A stretch of 64,000 bases of DNA from Albula goreensis (lineage: Eukaryota; Chordata; Actinopteri; Albuliformes; Albulidae), in the NCBI GenBank assembly GCA_022829145.1, contig CM040753.1, positions 12,283,884 through 12,347,883 on the forward strand, read 5' to 3'. The notes under the pieces were generated by a model. The model was given only the letters and a program-made list of their open reading frames with translations, made no database searches and had not been told where the DNA came from. How positions within the stretch are numbered: position 1 is the stretch's first letter; each line of letters opens with the position of its first letter. This document shows positions 52,301 to 61,300 of the stretch, piece after piece. Position numbers and translations under genes: made by a program.

Positions 52301-55300
52301 TGTCAGGCATTCATTTTCTATCTCATTCCTAATTCAGTTTTTATTAAAAGGATTGTTTACAATACAAATGTATTTGGCATGAATTTTGCTATGATAAAAT
52401 CCTTGTTGCTATCCACCCCTCCTTGGCGAGCTGCATTAATACTCTAGTGTCTTGCCTGCAGTGCACCACGATGGGTCCGCTGAAGAAGTTTTTGAAAGCA
52501 TTGACGCGGCGTCGCAGTTTGAGGAGGAGGTGGGGCTCCCCAGGTACGCCATGGTCGGGCCAGCTGGTGAACTGAATGTGGGTCACCTCCCTCTCTGAGG
52601 TCTTTTCCCTCTTCTGCAAACAGACAAATGGTTCAGAGACACAAGTGTTCATTCTGCCTGCTGCAAAATCTGAGAAAACCCTACTTAAAGGACACTTACA
52701 GAAAAGTATGAAAAAGCATTACTGCTTGTATTAGGGTGTCATACGTAAGTAGAAGATCTTCACTGTTAAACATGCCGCAGGAAAGACAAAAAAAACTCAC
52801 ATTGATGATGGTGAGGCGTCGGATAATGTAATCTGGGCAATGGTCTTCCCCAGTGATCTTCACCACAAAGTCATCAAAAATCTCTGTCTCCCTATCCATG
52901 GATGGCCAATATTGAGCACATTTGTTCTTTGGAAATAAAAAGATACAGGTAATGAATTGCAATGTGATAAACTTCTTTGCATGCAATGCAGGTGCACATC
53001 TGTCTGTACTGTATAGTGTATTACTGGTATTGGAGTGAATATGTCAGGAATTTTATAGTGTAGTATTGTGATTAGGGTGAATCTGTCTGTACTGAACAGT
53101 GTAGTATTGTGATTAGGGTGAATCTGTCTGTACTGAACAGTGTAGTATTGTGATTAGGGTGAATCTGGTCTGTCTGTACTGAACAGTGTAGTATTATGAT
53201 TAGGGTGAATCTGGTCTGTCTGTACTGAACAGTGTAGCATTGTGATTAGGGTGAATCTGGTCTGTCTGTACTGAACAGTGTAGCATTGTGATTAGGTGAA
53301 TCTGGTCTGTCTGTACTGAACAGTGTAGCATTGTGATTAGGGTGAATCTGTCTGTACTGAACAGTGTAGTATTGTGATTAGGGTGAATCTGTCTGTACTG
53401 AACAGCGTAGCATTGTGATTAGGGTGAATCTGTCTGTACTGAACAGTGTAGTATTGTGATTAGGGTGAATCTGTCTGTACTGAACAGTGTAGTATTGTGA
53501 TTAGGGTGAATCTGTCTGTACTGAACAATGTAGTATTATGATTAGGGTGAATCTGGTCTGTCTGTACTGAACAGTGTAGCATTGTGATTAGTCTGTGAAT
53601 CTGGTCTGTCTGTACTGAACAGTGTAGTGATTAGGTATGATTGTAGCATTGTGATTAGGTGAATCTGGTCTGTACTGAACAGTGTAGTATTGTGATTAGG
53701 GTGAATCTGGTCTGTCTGTACTGAACAGTGTAGTATTGTGATTAGGGTGAATCTGTCTGTACTGAACAGTGTAGCATTGTGATTAGGGTGAATCTGGTCT
53801 GTCTGTACTGAACAGTGTAGCATTGTGATTAGGGTGAATCTGGTCTGTCTGTACTGAACAGTGTAGTATTATGATTAGGGTGAATCTGTCTGTACTGAAC
53901 AGTGTAGTATTGTGATTAGGGTGAATCTGGTCTGTACTGAACAGTGTAGTATTATGATTAGGGTGAATCTGTCTGTACTGAACAGTGTAGCATTGTGATT
54001 AGGGTGAATCTGGTCTGTCTGTACTGAACAGTGTAGTATTGTGATTAGGGTGAATCTGTCTGTACTGAACAGTGTAGTATTATGATTAGGGTGAATCTGG
54101 TCTGTCTGTACTGAACAGTGTAGCATTGTGATTAGGGTGAATCTGGTCTGTACTGAACAGTGCAGTATTGTGGTACTCCCCTGCTTACCCTGTTTCCTTC
54201 CTCACAACGGGTCACCATGACAATTATAGAGGATTGCTGTTCCCAAACCATTCTCCAAAAATCAACCACTGTCTCATCCTTGGGTCCTGAGAAGATGTTG
54301 TGTACACAGACATTTAAATATTCAAACTGTCTGATGAAATGTACTGCCTCAACTCTGTTTTTTTGCATAACCAAATCAGAGTGTTATAAAAATACGACCA
54401 TATTTAACATGAAGCTCTTTACCTTGGGCTGCAATGTACTTCTTAGCCTCTTTGTAACCCTGTAGGGAAACACAAGCTCAACAGTAATGTCTCAGGCAAT
54501 TTTTTTACATTAATGGAAGCTGCTTGATGATTTGGTAGTATGTTTAATTGATTCATATGCTGATGAAGTGATGGAAAATAATTCACATTTATTGAAATAA
54601 AAATAAATGTAAAAAAATGATAAAAAAAAAAAAAATCTTCCTTACGTCTATGTAGCTTGCATTAATGTAGTCAGAGCCCTGATCTCCGCCCGCAGAGGAC
54701 AGCTGGACACGATTAAAGTCATCTGACAAAGAAACCAGTTGAAGCATTATAGCAAGGATGTGTGGTGTTAATCAGGAGATGAACTTTCTGAATCTGGGCT
54801 CAATTTAGGGCCCTGCTGGAGTACAGTTATGGCAATATCTCAATATTCTTGCAATACATTTTTTATTCTCTTTTCATAATGGGGATAATGCAGTACTCAC
54901 ATGGTAGAATATCAACGTAGCGGTTCTTGGACTGATTGCATGGTTTTCTGGCTTCTTTTACTGAGCATTTGCTGTAGACTCTTGGTATACTCTAATAGAA
55001 CATATAAACCAGTCTGTATTATAATCTGTGTAAAATATATGAGACAACAAAGGTGAAAATTCAAATTGGTTATGTACACAGACTTACATATTTTCCATTC
55101 CAGTCAAGCAGAACAGGAGTGATTATGATTAAACCATAATCAAAACCAGATTAGCTAAAACTTTTGCAGAGTACATTTGATATAAGACCCACCTGTAACT
55201 TTGTCAAAAAATCAGCTGTTGTAATTGGATATTTGTCTGTTACAAATGGTTTAAAACATTAATTTGAATGTTTTAAAATGTAAATTAAATTTTTAAATAC

Positions 55301-58300
55301 ATTTTGAATATATAAATACAATGTAATAATGAGACTACTAATGAGACTACTGTTTCACATTTATACTGATGTTACCATGAAATAAAATGGTATGGTTTAT
55401 TCTATATTTTATTCATATATTTCACAGCAGCACAATGTAATAGTTAGGGAGTTGGCTTTTGCAGGTTTGTTTACAAATCAGGAACAGCCATTGTACCCCA
55501 GAGCAAGCTTCTTCACCCAAGTTTTGTGTAACATTCAGGGTTATACAAATGGTTCATTTTTCTCTTGTGGAACTCACTCTGGATATGGGTGTCCTCTAGA
55601 TGGCTAAGATGTAAATATGAATGTCTTTATGTGATGTTACCTGAAATGATTAAATCTGACACAAGCACACAAACACTTTTTTCTAACAAAAACTCCCGAG
55701 CTCACCTGGAACTCGGCCAGGAAAAGACGGCCTTCGTCAGCAATCTTTCTTTTATAGGTGTCCAGGAGCAGTTCTGCAGTAATGGGCTCCACGTTCATCA
55801 GGTTCTCGTCAACATCTGCAGAGCACAGGTGGAGGTCAGACACACATTCCATCCACACCATCACACACAATAAGGGTGAGCAGAGAACACCACACACAAA
55901 CTCACTTATTGGGATGAGTTCGGTCCGTTCATCATTGTTGCTGCGAGACAATCAACAAAATATCTTTTAGATTAGTGCATTGAGGCAATTACACATTTGT
56001 CACTTGCTTCATCATCACCAGTAGTTTGATCCTTGTATGGATCCATTTAAACCTTAACATACTGTTTAAAATAGATTTTGAACTCTCTGACCAGGTCATT
56101 TAGTAAAGTTTTTAAAGCAATAACACTAGAATCTCCTGCCAGGCCCTCGATGACTCTTCACATGTGAATAGGTAATTTATAATCTTAGAATTCTAAGGGA
56201 AACTTGGATTACGTTAGGTTTGGCAACTGTGTGCTATATAAAGACTGTTTTTCATCTTGGACAGTTGTGTGACAAATATTAACAAAATATACCCATTTGT
56301 TCAAAGAATGGCTTCAACAAAAAACCAGCAGTTTTTAGCAGTTGTAACAAATGATTCATTATGATTGAGCACTTAAATGTTGTATCATCCCTTTAAATCA
56401 AATTAAATATATACAATATATGTATATTTGCTAAATAATAAGATTTTCCATCTACTGAATTTAGTAATTAGAAATGAGGGCAGATGTTTTCATATGATTG
56501 ATTTTGATTGGAATCATGCTTTTTTATGATACTAAGGGAGGCATGATGTACCTCAGTGAAATGTAATAAAGAAGACTCAGAAGTGGTTATAGAGTAATAC
56601 TGACCGTATACTAGACCATCATATAAATTAATTGAACATATATCATTTTTGAGCAATTAAAACCAGCAGTAGTAAAACCTTATGACTGGAAAATGAATTC
56701 ACATATTAAAACGATGAAAGGAAAATAGAATTGGAAGAATATTTGCTGAGAGAATAAGTCTTCAAAACACATGTAGCATGTAATGAGACTTACTTTGAGT
56801 TTCTCTTCTGAAGTAAATAGATCTTATACAGAACAAACATAAGGGCACAGGATGTGAGGATAATGAGGAATACGAGAAATCCAATCAGGGCTTTTTCGTT
56901 GTCTGGAAAATGAATGAAGAAAATACCTCATTTTAGTTCACATTATACTTGAAAGTTGGGTTTCTACAGAATATAATCATATAAAGTACAAGAGCACTGA
57001 AGATTACTTGTGATGCTTGACCATGGTCATTCAGTAAGGTAAGGTTTGGTCTTGGAATGTGCCCAGTAATAAAACTGACTTTCCATAAACTTAAGAACTT
57101 AATGACATTATTTAAAAGTGCAACATGAATGTGAATTATGGCAGATACACATGAAACAGGCTGGAAACTGCACATGGTTAGCCAATATGTCTTTGAATGA
57201 TTATGTCAGAGGAAATTACAGAATATGTGCTTTTATGCACACATTTCAGTTGCAGTTAACAAAAAGAGATACAATTCTGTATTTCATTACAAGTGTAATA
57301 TGAATGCAGTTTAATATGCATGCATATTGCGTTACTGTTTTCAAAATGTATTTAAATGCAGGTGCTACATGTATTACTTTCTCTTGTATACACACACACA
57401 CATATAAAAAGAGAAGGTAGTTAATGTAGCACCTGCATTTACATACATTATTTTGAAAATAGTAATGTTTTACTTTCCATTCTCTATTACTTCTTTTTCA
57501 AAAATAATCAAAAACAAAAAAATACTCACAACTAGTTTCAGCTGTTGCAGATTTAGTCTCACTATAAAAATGTCCATTATAGACACGAACCTGGAAAAGG
57601 CAACACTGAATACTGAAGAAGGTAGACAACACATGATACAAAATTGTTGGATATGTACACCATCTTGAATATCAATTTGAATGTTAAGTGATTAAATGCT
57701 GAAAATACTTTTATATTAACTATGTACTGTGAGCACCCCTGCTCCCCCTCCCACCCTACCCCTCTTGCACAGACACTCATCACAACTACACACACATCCC
57801 TTCCCCTCTGGTCTCCTACACACCCTAGCATGTACCATCCCCCACCTTGCCACCAATGTGACCTTATGGGATGCACTGTATTCTAAGGCAAAATAGAATA
57901 AATAAATAAGATGAAATAAGTAAATAAATAAGAAGTGTAAAGTATTTCTGTTTTCCCTCCTATGCAAGTTTTGAAAAGGCAAATACTGGGAATACTCTGA
58001 GGTCATGGATACTTCGGGTTTAATTTTCCATTTGATGTTTTAGACACTATAATAATTCCCTTACTGATGGGCCAAATCCTTTTCTCACTCACCTAACTCA
58101 CGGCCTACTCTTGATTCATTATCTTATGCTGCATAAGCTTACGGACACTACACCACTGACTTAAGTTCAGCTGTCTGGATAGCCTATGTAGGATCATTTG
58201 AATAAACTAACTCAAATAAAACAAATAACTGTCAGATGTGGCTGTTCAGTAAATCTTTTTGCCATGGATTTTCCCAGATGAAACGATGTAGCCAACAGCT

Positions 58301-61300
58301 GGCCAAGGCTATGATACAAGCTTAAAATCACCCATTTCAAATCCCTGGTTATAAATATTATCAAAGTGAGACCAGATATTGCTAAGATAAATGTTAAAGT
58401 ATTTCAAAAAGTTTCTTCTGCCATTCCTTCAACTCAAAAATAATATTTTTGCTTAAAACAACAGAATGTATTCCAACATGCCCTATTGACATCTCTGTCA
58501 GTACTTTCATTTGCCAACTATTTTTGCATCTTTTAGAGTACAACATGTCTTCAGTGAAGGAAGTACAGTATGTTGCTCAAATAAACATACCTCAACCTTG
58601 TATATAGTTAAATACGAGAGGCCTTCAAAAACAAATTTGCATTCTGTTTGGTTCTGTTCAATCTTATTCATTTTTGCAGAAATTGTTGTTTTTGGCCCAC
58701 GAATCTCTCCAGTTTTACATGATAGCTGAAAAGAGTTTGGAGATACTCTTTTAAGAGATATATCTGAAACTGGTTCAGGTTCTGTCAGAGAGAAAAACAC
58801 AAGTTTAGTTACCCAGGAAGCAGAATAAATTTAAATACATTTACATAATGTATACATACACAGGAATGCACATTCATAGTAATAATTAAAATCATACATT
58901 AGCCATTTAAAAACTCATGCTCAATAAAGCACACATCCTCCATATATCCAAAATGGAGCAAAAGCACGGCCCTAACTTTAATTGTTCTCTACATGAAGAT
59001 AGTTTTTTAGAGTTTAACCACGTTCACCTTACTGAAAATATAGAAACGCAATAAACCTGTTCACAATATTGTTTTATACTTCATTTTTAACTGAGAATTA
59101 TATAATTCTCACTGTTACAAGTATTGCTATTGTCACTCAGATGTTCATAGAGGTCATATTATAATATAATATAGGTCATAATATAATATAATATAATATA
59201 ATACAATATAATATAATATAATATAATATAATATAATATAATATAATATAATATAATATAATATAATATAATATAATATAATATAATACTAGGTGAGTAT
59301 GTTATCACCTTTAAAATGGGAGCAGAAAAAAATGCGGCATGGCCTCTAAAGATTTTTGTAATTCCAATGTCATGTTATCCTGCAAAAAGGTAGCATCACC
59401 TACTCTTCTGTTAATATAGGGAATATAGTCCTATGTTCGGCATGCAATTCATTCTCCCTTAATTGCAGAATGGGTGTGTGCAGATAATGCAATGCTTAAT
59501 TGAACAATAAAATTGTAACCTATGTTTGTTAAACTGAGTAAGCCTGACCTCAGTTGATGAGATAACTGGGTACAGCATGCCTCGAATTATCCTGGACTTT
59601 TTAAGTGATGTACATGAAATGGGACCCAGATGTTAATGCGATGAATATTTTATAATGAGTGAAATAAGGCGATGTGTTTGTACCAGAGTCCTGCACGGGT
59701 CCTGTTTTGTTCACCCGCACCCGCCCCGCACCCACAGTGCTTAACACCGCACCCGACCCGCTACCCGACATTAGCACTAATTTCATGCCATACCCGGCCG
59801 AGCAGTTTAACATAAAAACTGCGAAATAACGCAACTACATCAGATTCATCACATTATTAAACTGTTTTTACATTTCACTCTAACCTTTATTTTGTTGATA
59901 CATACTCTGACATAAAACATTGCTTTAATAAATAAAGCATATACAGGGAGTCCCCTACTTATGAAGACTCAATTTACAGAAATCTGCAGATACGAAAAAA
60001 AAAATTTCTGGGGTAAAAAAAAAAAAAATACATAATTTACCCCGCGCCAAGTACGTGATTCGCAATAAATGGCAACTGTGAGCTCCTGCTTTCCCTGAAT
60101 TGTGAAATTTACGCTTGTAAAATTTAAACCTCCCAAATTAGAAAAAAAAAAAATTTTGACTCGTGAATTAATGGAGAGCGTGGTTTTCCTATACAGTACT
60201 GTACATTATACGTAAATATATCACGGTCTTTGAATTTATGCTTTTTATATTAACTGTACACGCATGAATATAGGAGCTATGGAGACTGATAGACGTTTGA
60301 GGGGAAGTCTTCATACTGGTGAATGATATACTGTAAAGTCACAAGAAAAGATGGACTTACGAAAACAAAAACAATAAAACGACTTGAAGCTAGAGACCTT
60401 CAGGAACCAATTATTTTCGAAAGTTGGGGACTCCCTGTACTCAACAATTTTGTAAAAAAAAAAAAAAAAAAATTGCCAAGTTAATGAAAGTTGAACTTTC
60501 ATCAATGAATCTCAAACTTATTTAATTAATTTAATTTAATTATTAATGAATTAGACAATGGTAAATCATTTAAAACTATAGTAAGATATGAATGCATCCC
60601 AATTTTCTGAGGTTCCTTTCTTGTTTTTATGGGGTAACCTTCTCTGGTGCTACATAGACCCAATAATTAACCATTTGTTAATTCTGTGTGATCAAATTGT
60701 TCATTAATTTTGGTGCTATTTAGAACCTTTGAGTGAGTGAGAAAAGGGTGTTTGAGTACCAAAGTTTAAATTTACCTTGCATATTTTCAAGGAGAGTAAC
60801 ACTGCATTAAGTTACAGACTTTTATTGACTTATGTCAAATATATAGTATTAATACAAGATTACATAATACTCACTTCCAGGTTTTGTTGGTACTTTTGTA
60901 ATACTTGTTTTCTGGATGTCTTTTTCATTGTATTTAAGTATCACAGAACAGGTATAGTTTGTGTATGGTTTTAGACCTTCAACTGTGCAATTTTCCCTGG
61001 TAAAACTTATGGAACTATGAATTCCTCCTGAGAAAGAGAACACAAATAAATCCACCATGACAATGTAAATGAAAAAAGAAAAGTACATGATCATATATGT
61101 TTTTTCCTTTGGCTGGTTACCCTTCAGCCCTACAAGGACTTACAGTAACACTATTGACAAACTTTGCACTTTTAAGTGAATCTTCTTTTTCCCTTACCTT
61201 TTCTGTTGTTTATCTCTTCACATGTGCAATTATATTGGATATCGGGTTCTTTTGGAAGTTCAGTGAAAAAATTACTTGTAGCCTTCCAAGTAAGTTTCAC

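Noticed and set aside
53542..54126. Minus-strand ORFs of about 90 codons with repeating [13 protein letters not shown] peptides
   Set aside because: They are readings of the intronic minisatellite, which lies between two well-supported ptprc exons.
53000..54174. Regularly spaced repeats that might suggest a CRISPR array
   Set aside because: Units are contiguous with no unique spacers, and this is vertebrate intronic DNA.
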